A stretch of 23,227 nucleotides of DNA. It comes from JAWAPU01 sp038894275 (GTDB taxonomy: Archaea; Nanobdellota; Nanobdellia; UBA10117). Each line of letters begins with the position of its first letter. Position 1 is the stretch's first letter. The notes under the pieces are model-generated. The model ran no database searches, was not told where the DNA came from, and saw only the letters and a list, made by a program, of their open reading frames with translations. The DNA lies in assembly GCA_038894275.1 (NCBI GenBank), contig JAWAPU010000002.1:1-23227 (forward strand), in the 5' to 3' direction. Below, piece after piece: positions 7,688-16,300 of this stretch. The translations under genes were made by a program, and so were the position numbers.

Positions 7688-8836
7688 AAAAAGATTGTAT
7701 TAATCGCCGCGGTTTTGGCCTTATTTTTAGCGCCAATAGCATTTGCAGCAAATTATTTAGTAATAAAAGATGTTGATTTTGAAGAACCAATTGTGCCAGG
7801 TTCAACTTTGCCGGTAACAGTAGAGTTAGAAAATACGCATCAATTGTATAATATTAACGATTTAGAAGTAAAAGTTTGGATAGAAAACGTTTTTGGTGAA
7901 AAGCTTACACGAACCACCGTTTCTGGTTTAACAATTCAAGAACTAGATGACAAAGAAATAATTTTAAAATTACCCGTACCTTCTGATTTAGAACCAGGAA
8001 CATATAGCTTAGAGGTCAGCGCTGTTGGAAGATTAGAAAGAAGCACAGAAAAAGTATTTGCCAAATATTCGAAATCTGTAGAAGTCGAAGCAGTAGAAGA
8101 TTCTTTGTATATTTCAAAAATAGAATTTTCAAAACAAACTTATAATGCAGGAGAGAACGTGGATGTTGCAATAACCGTTATTAATACAGGATCAGAAGAT
8201 CAAAATGATGTTCGCATATCCTTAATAATTCCAGAATTAAACATCCAAAAAGAAATAACTCTTTATGGAACGCTATTCTCAGGAACATCAAGAATAATTT
8301 ACTTTACTTTCAAATTACCAACAAACATAGAACAAAGCATTTACGCTGTAAATGTGTTCGCAAAAAATGATTTTGTAAAAACAAGTTCAACTTCAAATTT
8401 GATTGTAAACTTACCAGAAAAAATTGATGCCAACAAAGCACCTACAACTTTAATTAAAAAAGAATTAAAAAAAGGACAGACTTTTGAATTACAAATAAAA
8501 GTAACAAATAAAAATTCGGAAGAAAAAAGCTATTTCTTAAGATCTGACGGTTCTTTAAATGTAGATCTTTCAGAAATAAAGTTTGATTTATTGCCAGGTC
8601 AAAGTAAAATAGTGTCAGCAAAGATAAGTGCTGAACAAAGTGGCATTCAAAATGGAGCTATTTATGTTTTTGAAGGAAACAATTTAGTTTCTGAAATAGA
8701 TATTCAAGCAAAAGTGTTACAAAATCTCACAACTAACGCAGCAATATTTCTAGTGTTAATTTTAATTATAGCCATACTAGCGATTTTGTTGCAATACAAA
8801 AAAAATAGATCGCACAAAACAACAACTTATTACTAA
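7685..8836 (+). CDS. Secreted CARDB-like surface protein with C-terminal anchor
   Basis: 383 residues: a textbook signal peptide (1-21, ending IAFA), then two CARDB/COG1361-like domains (about 22-135 and 139-245) and a third Ig-like domain (about 250-345). A membrane helix lies near 348-368 (AAIFLVLILIIAILAILL), followed by a short basic tail (YKKNRSHKTTTYY). The first two domains align with those of the proteins at 981 and 6211 through shared motifs such as PG(S/E)T, EPGTYSLEVSAVG and NTGSEDQNDV. This is the minimal version of the module, without extra N-terminal domains. It is the last gene of the tight operon; a T-rich stretch follows. It is probably a subunit of the same surface assembly as its neighbours. 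Confidence 0.85.
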   Translation: MKKIVLIAAVLALFLAPIAFAANYLVIKDVDFEEPIVPGSTLPVTVELENTHQLYNINDLEVKVWIENVFGEKLTRTTVSGLTIQELDDKEIILKLPVPSDLEPGTYSLEVSAVGRLERSTEKVFAKYSKSVEVEAVEDSLYISKIEFSKQTYNAGENVDVAITVINTGSEDQNDVRISLIIPELNIQKEITLYGTLFSGTSRIIYFTFKLPTNIEQSIYAVNVFAKNDFVKTSSTSNLIVNLPEKIDANKAPTTLIKKELKKGQTFELQIKVTNKNSEEKSYFLRSDGSLNVDLSEIKFDLLPGQSKIVSAKISAEQSGIQNGAIYVFEGNNLVSEIDIQAKVLQNLTTNAAIFLVLILIIAILAILLQYKKNRSHKTTTYY

Positions 8837-8838
8837 AC

Positions 8839-8864
8839 TTTTTTTATTTTATTAAAATTTTAAT
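8839..8864 (+). terminator. Probable T-rich transcription terminator
   Basis: Three T-rich stretches (a 7-T run at 8839-8845, then TTTT-type runs) directly follow the stop of the gene at 7685, in the style of intrinsic archaeal terminators. There is no stable hairpin. Confidence 0.35.
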
Positions 8865-8905
8865 TTTATAACAAAATTTTTAAAGATTTTATAAAATTTT
8901 ATGCT

Positions 8906-9283
8906 ATGGCAACAGAATATAACTGGAAAACAATAGGTATTGGCATTTTAATTAGTATTTTAATAGGGCTAATACCTTTAATTGGATTTATTGGCTACAT
9001 CGTTGGCGGATTTGTGGCAGTTTATTTGGCCAATATAAAAGAAACTATGACCGCAATTAAATATGGAGCAATAACGGGAAGTGTTGGTGCATTAATTAGT
9101 GGAATAATTAGTTTAGTAATTTTACAAAAATTAATGAGCGCGCTTATTAGCAGCGGCGTAAAAATATCTATCGGATTTGGATTAGCAGGCATGTTTAGTG
9201 TTGTGCTATTGATAATAGGGATAGTAACAGGTGCAATTTTAGGTTTAATTGGCGGTGTAATAGGCGCAAAATTTAGAAAGTAA
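8906..9283 (+). CDS. Small glycine-rich integral membrane protein (DUF5518-like)
   Basis: 125 residues, nearly all hydrophobic, with four predicted membrane helices: about 10-24, 27-44, 50-72 and 88-121, the last possibly a hairpin. Glycine-rich packing motifs are visible (GSVGALISGIISL, GAILGLIGGVIGAKF). The glycine-zipper-like pattern and size resemble the archaeal DUF5518 family, whose function is not known. The start at 8906 is supported by a TATA-like stretch at 8877-8884, giving leaderless transcription; an out-of-frame ATG lies at 8901. It has its own promoter and is flanked by T-rich stretches, so it is probably a single-gene unit. Confidence 0.75.
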   Translation: MATEYNWKTIGIGILISILIGLIPLIGFIGYIVGGFVAVYLANIKETMTAIKYGAITGSVGALISGIISLVILQKLMSALISSGVKISIGFGLAGMFSVVLLIIGIVTGAILGLIGGVIGAKFRK

Positions 9284-9290
9284 AAAAGAA

Positions 9291-9323
9291 TTTTTTACCT
9301 TAGATTTTTTATTTATATTTTTT
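9291..9323 (+). terminator. Probable T-rich terminator
   Basis: Three 6-T runs (9291-9296, 9305-9310, 9318-9323) follow the stop of the small membrane-protein gene, consistent with oligo-T archaeal termination. Confidence 0.35.
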
Positions 9324-9348
9324 AATTTATATTTTGTACTTGCGAAAT

Positions 9349-9390
9349 CTTTATATTTAGTCACTTTAAGGAAGTAGTAACATGGAGGTG
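9349..9390 (+). promoter_or_regulatory. TATA box and Shine-Dalgarno site of the five-repeat surface gene
   Basis: CTTTATATTTAG at 9349-9360 is TATA-like and predicts a start near 9380. GGAGGTG at 9384-9390 lies 6 nt before a GTG at 9397. The site argues for translation from GTG 9397 even though an in-frame ATG occurs at 9382. Confidence 0.5.
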
Positions 9391-9396
9391 CATGAA

Positions 9397-11733
9397 GTGA
9401 AAAACTTAATTTACTTTTTGCTATCTTTGCTTCTAATTCCTACGACATTTGCATTAAATTTTAGTTCGGATAGTATCTCTTTATGCGCAACAGATACCGC
9501 AGTTTTTGTAGCACAAGTAATAAATGACAGAAACGTACAAGACAGCTATACCGTTTCTTTAAGTGGAGATGGTGCGAAGTGGGCAGTTGCAGCTCCAGCA
9601 GGTTTTACTTTAAAACCAAACCAGATAGAGCCACTATACATATATGTTACCCCAAGCATAACCGCTTTAGCAGGCACATACGACGTAGAAGTTACGGTCT
9701 CTTCTTTTGCCAAAACAGAAAAAGCAAAATTAAGCATAAATGTATTGGATTGCCATTCTGGAGAAATTTCTGCAGAAATTTCTGAACAAAAAATTTGCTC
9801 AGCAAAAACAGCAAACTATGAACTTTTGTTAAAGAATACTGGGAAATATAAAGAAAATTTTGAACTATCCGTTTCAGGCATACCTAAAACTTGGGTAGAA
9901 TTCTCCCAAAATCTAATTTCTTTAAATCCGAAAGATTCGTCTCAAATTACGCTTTATGTAACGCCGCCTGCTGACCAAACCGGAGTTTTTAAGCTGAAGG
10001 TAACTGCCGCTTCGCAAAACTCGAGAGCATTAGCAACTAAAGAGCTAATTTTAAATTCTGCTCCATGTTATACTTTTACATTAAATGCTGAAAAAAATTA
10101 TATCGCACTTTGTGAAGGTTCTGAGATAAAACTTCCCCTTTCTATTGAAAACAAAGGATCGTTAAAAAATCAATACGATCTTTCTATTGAAGGACCAAAT
10201 TGGGTTTCTTTAGAAAATTCAAAATTTGAAATAGATCCAAATAGTTCAGCATCTACAAATTTGGTAATTCATCCAAATTTTGGTGATATTGGTACATACA
10301 TAGCAAAGATAACCGCTACGCCAAAAACAGGGGTTGCAGAAGCTCAAAGCATTTCTATAAATTCGAAATCTTGCTATTCTGCAGATTTAAAACTATCTCG
10401 TGAAAATATTAAAATTTGCCCAAATACTGAAAATATTTTAACCGCTTCTCTAACAAATACTGGAGAATTTGCTACAAGATTTGCACTATCTGTAAAAGGC
10501 GAAGATTTTGTAACTTTAGAAAAAAACTTTATAGATTTAAATGCAAACTCCTCAGAAACAATTAACATATTTATAAATCCAAAGCCTGAAAATGTTGGAA
10601 AAAAGAGTGTGGAAATAATTGCGGATTCTCAAGATTCTGCAAAAACTAGCATTTCTAAAAAATTAAATTTAGAAATTGCGGCTTTATCCGAATGCTACGG
10701 TGTTGAAGCTCTTGCCGCATTGACAAAAGTAGAAGTTATGCCAGGCGAGCCGGCGCTAATTCCAATAATCGTCACAAACAAAGGTTTAGAAAATTCTAGT
10801 TATGATATTGAATTAAGTGGAGATGGAGCACAATTTGTGCAAATTAATCCCGCCGCATTAACAATTCAAGGAAAAAACTCTAAAACGATTTATGCTTATA
10901 TCGCAGTGCCGGAGGGTACTCAAAAACAAAATTATAAAGTAAGCATTTCTGTAAGAATGTCTAATGATGCAAAAATAGTTTCAACAACAAATTTTGATAT
11001 TGTTGTTGGAAAATCTACGCAAAAAGAAAAAGAAATGCCTGTTTTAATGGAAAGTCAGAGCAATGCGATACGACAAATATTGCAAAACGGTCTTACAAAT
11101 TTAATAATTAAACTAAAAACACTTGCAAACAAATTTAAAACATTAAAATTGCCTTCTATTTCGCAAAAGAACGAACCCGTGGAAATAGCAGAAACAAACG
11201 TTTCTTTTATAAATAACCAAAGTTCAAATGAAAGTACAAATATTAGTAATTATACAAATTATTCTGCATTTATGCAATATGTTTCTCCAGAACTTTTAGA
11301 AAAATTAAATAACACCAAAAATTATAGTGAAAAAAATGAGAGCTTAGAAAATAGTGCTTTAACTCGCTCCGAAAGTCTTTCGAAAATTAAAACAGGCGTA
11401 ACAAATATTTCTTTATTTTTAACTGCTACAACGTATAACTTGCCGAATTGGTTATATATTCTAGTAGTACTATCGGTTTTAATTCTACTTAATTATTTAA
11501 TTAGAAGAAAGGATTTGGTGGAAAAATTTGACAAATTTTTAAATGAAGAAGATGAGAAAATCGAAGAAACTGAAAAAGAAACCAAAAAGCCAAGTGCAGA
11601 AGAAATACTAAAAAGTACAGAAAACAAAGAAAAGAAAAGGAACAATAATAGAAAAAAGAAAAATAAACAAAAAAAAGAAATGACAGAAATTGATGAAGAT
11701 GCGCAAAGAGACAATTTGGAAGAAGGCGTTTAA
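9397..11733 (+). CDS. Membrane-anchored surface protein with five Ig-like (NEW3/COG1361-type) repeats and charged cytoplasmic tail
   Basis: I prefer GTG 9397 (778 aa) over ATG 9382 (783 aa). It has a perfectly spaced GGAGGTG, and the product starts MKNLIYFLLSLLLIP, a clean signal peptide ending TTFA. Five tandem beta-sandwich repeats of about 105 residues follow, with motifs such as ENKGSLKNQYDLSIEG and LTNTGEFATRFALSVKG. The first four each carry two cysteines near their ends. Then comes an N/S-rich, sequon-rich linker, a membrane helix (LYILVVLSVLILLNYLI) and a roughly 70-residue Lys/Glu-rich tail. The repeats resemble the NPCBM-associated NEW3 family of archaeal surface proteins. The tail is long for such a protein and could bind cytosolic partners or nucleic acid (speculative). 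Its stop overlaps the stop of the convergent RNase Z gene. Confidence 0.85.
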   Translation: MKNLIYFLLSLLLIPTTFALNFSSDSISLCATDTAVFVAQVINDRNVQDSYTVSLSGDGAKWAVAAPAGFTLKPNQIEPLYIYVTPSITALAGTYDVEVTVSSFAKTEKAKLSINVLDCHSGEISAEISEQKICSAKTANYELLLKNTGKYKENFELSVSGIPKTWVEFSQNLISLNPKDSSQITLYVTPPADQTGVFKLKVTAASQNSRALATKELILNSAPCYTFTLNAEKNYIALCEGSEIKLPLSIENKGSLKNQYDLSIEGPNWVSLENSKFEIDPNSSASTNLVIHPNFGDIGTYIAKITATPKTGVAEAQSISINSKSCYSADLKLSRENIKICPNTENILTASLTNTGEFATRFALSVKGEDFVTLEKNFIDLNANSSETINIFINPKPENVGKKSVEIIADSQDSAKTSISKKLNLEIAALSECYGVEALAALTKVEVMPGEPALIPIIVTNKGLENSSYDIELSGDGAQFVQINPAALTIQGKNSKTIYAYIAVPEGTQKQNYKVSISVRMSNDAKIVSTTNFDIVVGKSTQKEKEMPVLMESQSNAIRQILQNGLTNLIIKLKTLANKFKTLKLPSISQKNEPVEIAETNVSFINNQSSNESTNISNYTNYSAFMQYVSPELLEKLNNTKNYSEKNESLENSALTRSESLSKIKTGVTNISLFLTATTYNLPNWLYILVVLSVLILLNYLIRRKDLVEKFDKFLNEEDEKIEETEKETKKPSAEEILKSTENKEKKRNNNRKKKNKQKKEMTEIDEDAQRDNLEEGV

Positions 11734-12629
11734 AGATTAACGATTAGAAAATCTTTAGCAGCGATTGTGTTCTGAAATATTTTTTTTGCCTCTTTCAAAA
11801 GATTTGTTACATCTTTATATCTTTGACTGAAATGCGTCAGAATTAACTTTTTGGCTCCTGCTTTCTTAGCCAGTATGGCTGCGTCAGCTGCGCACATATG
11901 GCCGTACTTGTATGCTTCATCTTTTAATTCGCATCCAAACGTAGATTCGCAAATCAGCAAATCCGCATCTTTAGCAAAATATTCTAAATCTTTTGTGTAT
12001 GAAGAGTCTAAAATAAAAACGATTTTTTTACCTGGTTGTATGTATGTTGCTAAACTCGCTTTTATTTTTTTACCTTTCCAAACGATGTCTTTGCCTTCTT
12101 GCAAGTTTTTTATTATCGGATTACTTTCAAGACCGAATTTCTTAATGTAATCTTTTTTTATTCTCCTTTTTGGTTTTTCTAAAAACGCAAAAGCTAAACA
12201 AGGTATTTTTCCATGCTCTGTATTTTTTGCCCAAACTTCGTACTCTTCCGTTTCTAAGATTTTTTTAGAATTTATCTCGTAAACAACGACAGGATAGTTT
12301 ACTCTCAAATCAAATGCTTTTTTCAAATTTTCAATTCTGCGTTTTGTTTCTTTTGGCCCATAAATTTCTATTTTTTCTTTTCTTTTATTAATGCCGTAAC
12401 TCTGTAAAAGGCCTGCTAAACCTAAAACGTGATCCCCATGCCAATGCGAAATAAATATTTTGCTAATTTTCATCGGACTTAAATTTGCCAGGGTTATTTG
12501 TCTCTGGACATTTTCACCAGCATCAAAAAGAAATGCTTCTTTTCCAACATCAAAGTAAATCGCACTATGAGCCCTTTCTTTAGTAGGGAACGCAGACGCT
12601 GTACCCAAAAAACAAATTTTTAATTGCAT
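11730..12629 (-). CDS. rnz: Ribonuclease Z (tRNA 3' end processing endonuclease)
   Basis: 299 residues, the usual length of the short RNase Z form. It is a metallo-beta-lactamase-fold zinc enzyme that cuts the 3' trailer from tRNA precursors. The signature SHWHGDH places His62, His64, Asp66 and His67 in the metal site. His139 (NTEHG), Asp208 (FILDSSY), His244 (YGHMCAADA) and His266 (LTHFSQRY) complete the ligand and catalytic set. The N-terminal FLGTASAFPT and FDAGENVQRQ motifs are typical. The GxP-rich exosite arm is reduced to the basic EKPKRRIKKDYIKK stretch. It is transcribed divergently from the tRNA-splicing endonuclease gene, so two tRNA-maturation enzymes share one control region. The 3' ends of this gene and of the surface gene overlap by 4 nt. 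Confidence 0.95.
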   Translation of the reverse strand: MQLKICFLGTASAFPTKERAHSAIYFDVGKEAFLFDAGENVQRQITLANLSPMKISKIFISHWHGDHVLGLAGLLQSYGINKRKEKIEIYGPKETKRRIENLKKAFDLRVNYPVVVYEINSKKILETEEYEVWAKNTEHGKIPCLAFAFLEKPKRRIKKDYIKKFGLESNPIIKNLQEGKDIVWKGKKIKASLATYIQPGKKIVFILDSSYTKDLEYFAKDADLLICESTFGCELKDEAYKYGHMCAADAAILAKKAGAKKLILTHFSQRYKDVTNLLKEAKKIFQNTIAAKDFLIVNL

Positions 12630-12668
12630 ACAAAGATTTTTATAAGGTTATTTAAATATTTTACTTAA
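12630..12668. promoter_or_regulatory. Divergent double promoter between rnz and endA
   Basis: Only 39 nt separate the two start codons. TTTTTATAAGG (12636-12646) is placed correctly (about 25 nt) for a leaderless start at 12669 on the plus strand. The near-palindromic TTATTTAAATATT (12648-12660) is placed correctly for a leaderless start at 12629 on the minus strand. The two elements lie side by side, so TBP binding to one may exclude the other. Confidence 0.5.
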
Positions 12669-13271
12669 ATGAGCGAAGCCAATATGATTAAGATTGATGT
12701 GGTAGAAAAAAATTCTGTCTCTAAAGAAATAAAATTAACAAAACCTGTAAAAGGGCAAATTATAAAAAATAAAGTTATTATTTCAAAAGATTTTCAAAAA
12801 GCAAGACAGTTTTATGACAGAAGCTGTTTTGGCGAAATTTATGGCGAAAAAGAAAAAAGATTAGAATTTTCGCTAGACGAAGCACTTTATTTATTTGAAA
12901 GGAAAAAATGAGAAATTTATGACAATAAAAAGAAATTAAATTTTGAAGAACTTTTAGAAATAGCAAAAAAATTAGAAAAAGATTTTTGGATAAAGTATCA
13001 AATCTATAGAGATATTAGAACAAGAGGGTATATTACAAAAACCGCTCTAAAATTTGGAGCGGACTATAGAGTTTATCCCAGAGGAGCTAGGCCAGAAAAA
13101 GCCCATGCAAAATGGCTTTTATTTTGTGCTTCCGAAGGACAAAAATTCACTTGGCGACAATTTGCTGCAATGAACAGAGTAGCGCACAGCACAAAAAAGA
13201 AACTTTTATTAGGAATAGTAGATGCGGAAGGGGATGTCGTTTATTATGAAATACATTGGAAGAAACCTTAA
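12669..13271 (+). CDS. endA: tRNA-splicing endonuclease, archaeal EndA type, interrupted by an in-frame UGA
   Basis: The frame from ATG 12669 runs to TAA 13269-13271 and would encode 200 residues, but codon 81 (12909-12911) is TGA. Before it is the N-terminal domain ending SLDEALYLFERKK. After it, in the same frame, comes a complete catalytic domain (EIYDNKKKLNFEELLEIAKK...) with IRTRGYITKTALKFGADYRVY and VAHSTKKKLLLGIVDAEGD. The expected catalytic triad is present (Tyr136, His146 and a Lys near 177), matching the M. jannaschii EndA pattern. The total length is right for the homotetrameric type (about 180-200 aa). The stop replaces a residue that is often hydrophobic in homologues (the L of G-x-L-E-V). 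No ATG/GTG/TTG occurs in frame after the TGA until 13170, past the catalytic Tyr and His. The cause could be readthrough or recoding, a TTA-to-TGA sequencing error or a recent nonsense mutation. Met6 (12684) is an alternative start. Confidence 0.9.
12909..12911 (+). other. In-frame TGA within endA
   Basis: The local sequence is GGAAAAAATGAGAAATTT. Reading stays in the same frame before and after, so a frameshift cannot explain the interruption; only a substitution or decoding of UGA as an amino acid can. Confidence 0.9.
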
Positions 13272-13285
13272 TTCGACAAAAAAAC

Positions 13286-13293
13286 ATTTAAAT
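13286..13293 (+). promoter_or_regulatory. TATA-like box of the giant surface gene
   Basis: ATTTAAAT lies 21-28 nt before the ATG at 13314, fitting leaderless transcription. An out-of-frame ATG at 13309 is ignored because only 13314 leads into the signal peptide. Confidence 0.45.
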
Positions 13294-13313
13294 CCCATTC
13301 TTAATAAAATGAT

Positions 13314-16300
13314 ATGGCCACCACAAGTAAATTAAAAAGTTTTTTTCTGTTGCTTGCAGTATTTTGCGCACAAATGTTTTTTGTCCAAGCTGCCTTTGCA
13401 CAATTCGACCCAAGTAACTGGAATTATAACAAAACTTTCTTTGTCAATAATCCTAATTCAAATAACTTAATGGACTATCAAGTTTCTTTCAATCTAACTT
13501 ACGATACTCGAATGCAACTAGATTTCAGCGACATAAGATTTACAGATTTTAATGGATATGAAATTCCTTATTGGATAGAAGAAAAGCAAGATGGCAGTTG
13601 GGCAAAAGTATGGCTTAAAATTCCTTTTATGCCCGCAAACAACATAACAAATTTTACATGCTATTTTGGAAATAAAACTCCAGTAAGCTCTGCAAGCAAT
13701 GGTGGTGCAGTGTTCGAATTTTTTGACGATTTTAACGACGGCATTTTAAATACTTCTAAATGGACTGGAGATGTTAACGCAACAGAACTAAATGGTGTTT
13801 TAAGAATTCGACAAAATTATACCACCTCCGGAAACTATCCTCATGCTATTTATTCTATTAGAAATAATTTTTCAGATTATGTGATGGAGACTAAGGCGCG
13901 ATCTCTAGGAGGCGCAGATATTTGTCCTCATTTATTGCTCAAATGGCGATATTCTGGAACAGGCGCTTTAAATGATGCTGGATTTAGAAATTGCAGCAAA
14001 AATGATATTTACTTTTACGATGGTCAAGAACGAGCGAATGTTGAAGCCAAGCCCATAGCCCTTAATACTTTTTATTTTATGCAATTAATATTAAATGGAA
14101 ATAGCATCTCTTTTTATGTTAAAAATTTACAAACCGGAAATTCCTCATCAACTAGTTATACAGGTATTTCGACAACTCCCGGTTCTGTTGGAATGACTAC
14201 TTGGACTTATAATAACACTGCCGAATTTGATTATGTGTTAGTTCGAAAATACGCGCCAATAGAACCAAAAGTTCTAGAAAGCATGCCTACTTGTGTAATA
14301 TCTCCAACAGGCTTAGTATATTGGTGGCCTGGAGACGGTAATGCAAAGGACATTTGGGACAACAATCCCGGCACTTTGTATAATGGTGCTACTTTCACAC
14401 CTGGAAAAGTCGGTCAAGCGTTCAGCTTTGACGGCGTAGATGATTATTTCATTTCAAGTTCAAATATATCTATAACAGGAAACCAGCCGAGAACTTTGGA
14501 GTTTTGGGTTAAACCAAGAACGGTCTCAAACGAGCAATACCTTGGTGGATGGGGTGATAATTGTAATGGTAGTTATCTAGGCCATATGTTTGCGCTTGCA
14601 ATTAGCCCTCAAGGCAAATGGTTTATATGGGGGTGCGGTAACGATTATACCACAAATACTCTTGCACAAGCAAATACTTGGCAGCATATCGCACTTGTTT
14701 ATACTGGCGCGTATATACAATTATATGTAAATGGTGGATTAAGAGAACAGGCGCAAAAAAATTATGCAACAACGCAGTCTCTTTTTGTATTAGGAAAAAA
14801 TCCACTTCCACACTTTACTTATTATTTTGACGGTGAAATTGATGAAGTCTCTATATATAATCGAGCACTATCCGCTGAAGAAATCCGTGCAATTTATGAA
14901 GCAAGCTACTTAGGTAAATGCAAAACAGTTAAGATTATCACACAAACTCTCCCATCAGCGACAGTAAATGAAAGCTATTCAACTGCATTAGCTGCAGTAG
15001 GCGGCACTTCGCCTTATGAATGGTCTATTGTAGATGGTTCTCTTCCGCCTGGTTTAGAACTTTCCAATGGTGTTATTTCTGGCACGCCGGAAGCTGAGGG
15101 AGAATATTATTTTACAGTACAAGTACAAGATGGTTCAGGTTCTACAGATCAGAAAAATTTGAGTATAGGAGTAAATTTAATAGGTTGTGGAAGTAGAATA
15201 TTAGAAAATAATACTTACATAAAATTATACAGCGATATCGGGCCGTGTTCTGGAGATGGAATTTACCTTGGCGGTGAAAATATAACTTTAGATGGAAATG
15301 GTCACAAGATTTTTGGAAGCGGATCTTGGGGTGTATCACTTTCTAAAAATAACATAGTTAAAAATTTAGTCATAATTAATTTTAAGAGTGGCGTGAGAGT
15401 TGGCGAAAATTCTAAGGTTCTCAATACGACTATTTTAAACGTTTCTTACCAAGGTATTTTAATAACCGGTAGTGGCGTATCAGCTGAGAATAACAACATA
15501 TTTTGTCAGTCCGATTCTTGCCTTGGCATATATTTACAATCTTCAGCAATTAATACTTTTATAAGCAACAATAAAATTTTCAATTCGAGACAAGGGATAA
15601 CTCTACCCGACAAAAATAATAATACACGAATAATTAATAATTCAATAACATCTAAGTTTACGTTCGGAGATTGCGGGCCGCCCGCAGCCGTCGTTACAGG
15701 TATAGAAATAAACCCATTTGACCCTTATTTTTCTTCAAACAATTTGATTAGTAATAACACTATTTCTATTTCAGCATCTTGCACAACAGGAACAGTGATT
15801 GTTAAAGGTATTTCCATGAGAAACTCTAAAAACACAACTTTGGCAGAAAATTCGCTTCTTTACAACAACGCTTCTTGCGGCTATGCAACGGGCTGCGAAG
15901 CTTATGTTCACGGAATTTCTCTTACTAACGTATCTGATAGTTTAATATCTAAAAATGCATTAGGTCCTAACTATGTAGCATGCTCAGGTAGTGGTTGCGT
16001 TAAGAGATCTTATGGGTTAATCTTGGACAATTCTTCAAAAAATACTGTGTACAATAACGATTTTATTTCTAACCAGTATGGGTTAAAGCTTATTAATGGT
16101 GCAAACAATAATTTAATATTCAGCAACACTTTTACAAGTAATGTTTATGGTTTAGATATAGACCATTTAAGTTACTATAACACTATTTACAATAATAATT
16201 TCATCGGAAGTAGTGCATGGCAAGCAGCAGCTTGGGGAGAAACTAATTCTTTTAATACAACTTTACCTTTAGGAGGAAATTACTGGAGTAATTACGCAAC

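Noticed and set aside
7233..7805. 190-residue minus-strand frame
   Set aside because: It is antisense to two clear secreted proteins, has no own promoter or recognisable motif, and arises from their codon pattern.
12669..12911. An 80-residue stand-alone small protein
   Set aside because: It is the N-terminal domain of the splicing endonuclease; the matching catalytic domain continues in the same frame directly after the TGA.
12900..12925. Programmed frameshift at the A-rich run in endA
   Set aside because: The frame is the same before and after the stop, so a single shift would destroy rather than restore the protein.
12912..13271. A separate catalytic subunit gene, as in heteromeric splicing endonucleases
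   Set aside because: No ATG, GTG or TTG exists in frame until 13170, which is past the catalytic Tyr and His, and no ribosome-binding site is seen after the TGA.
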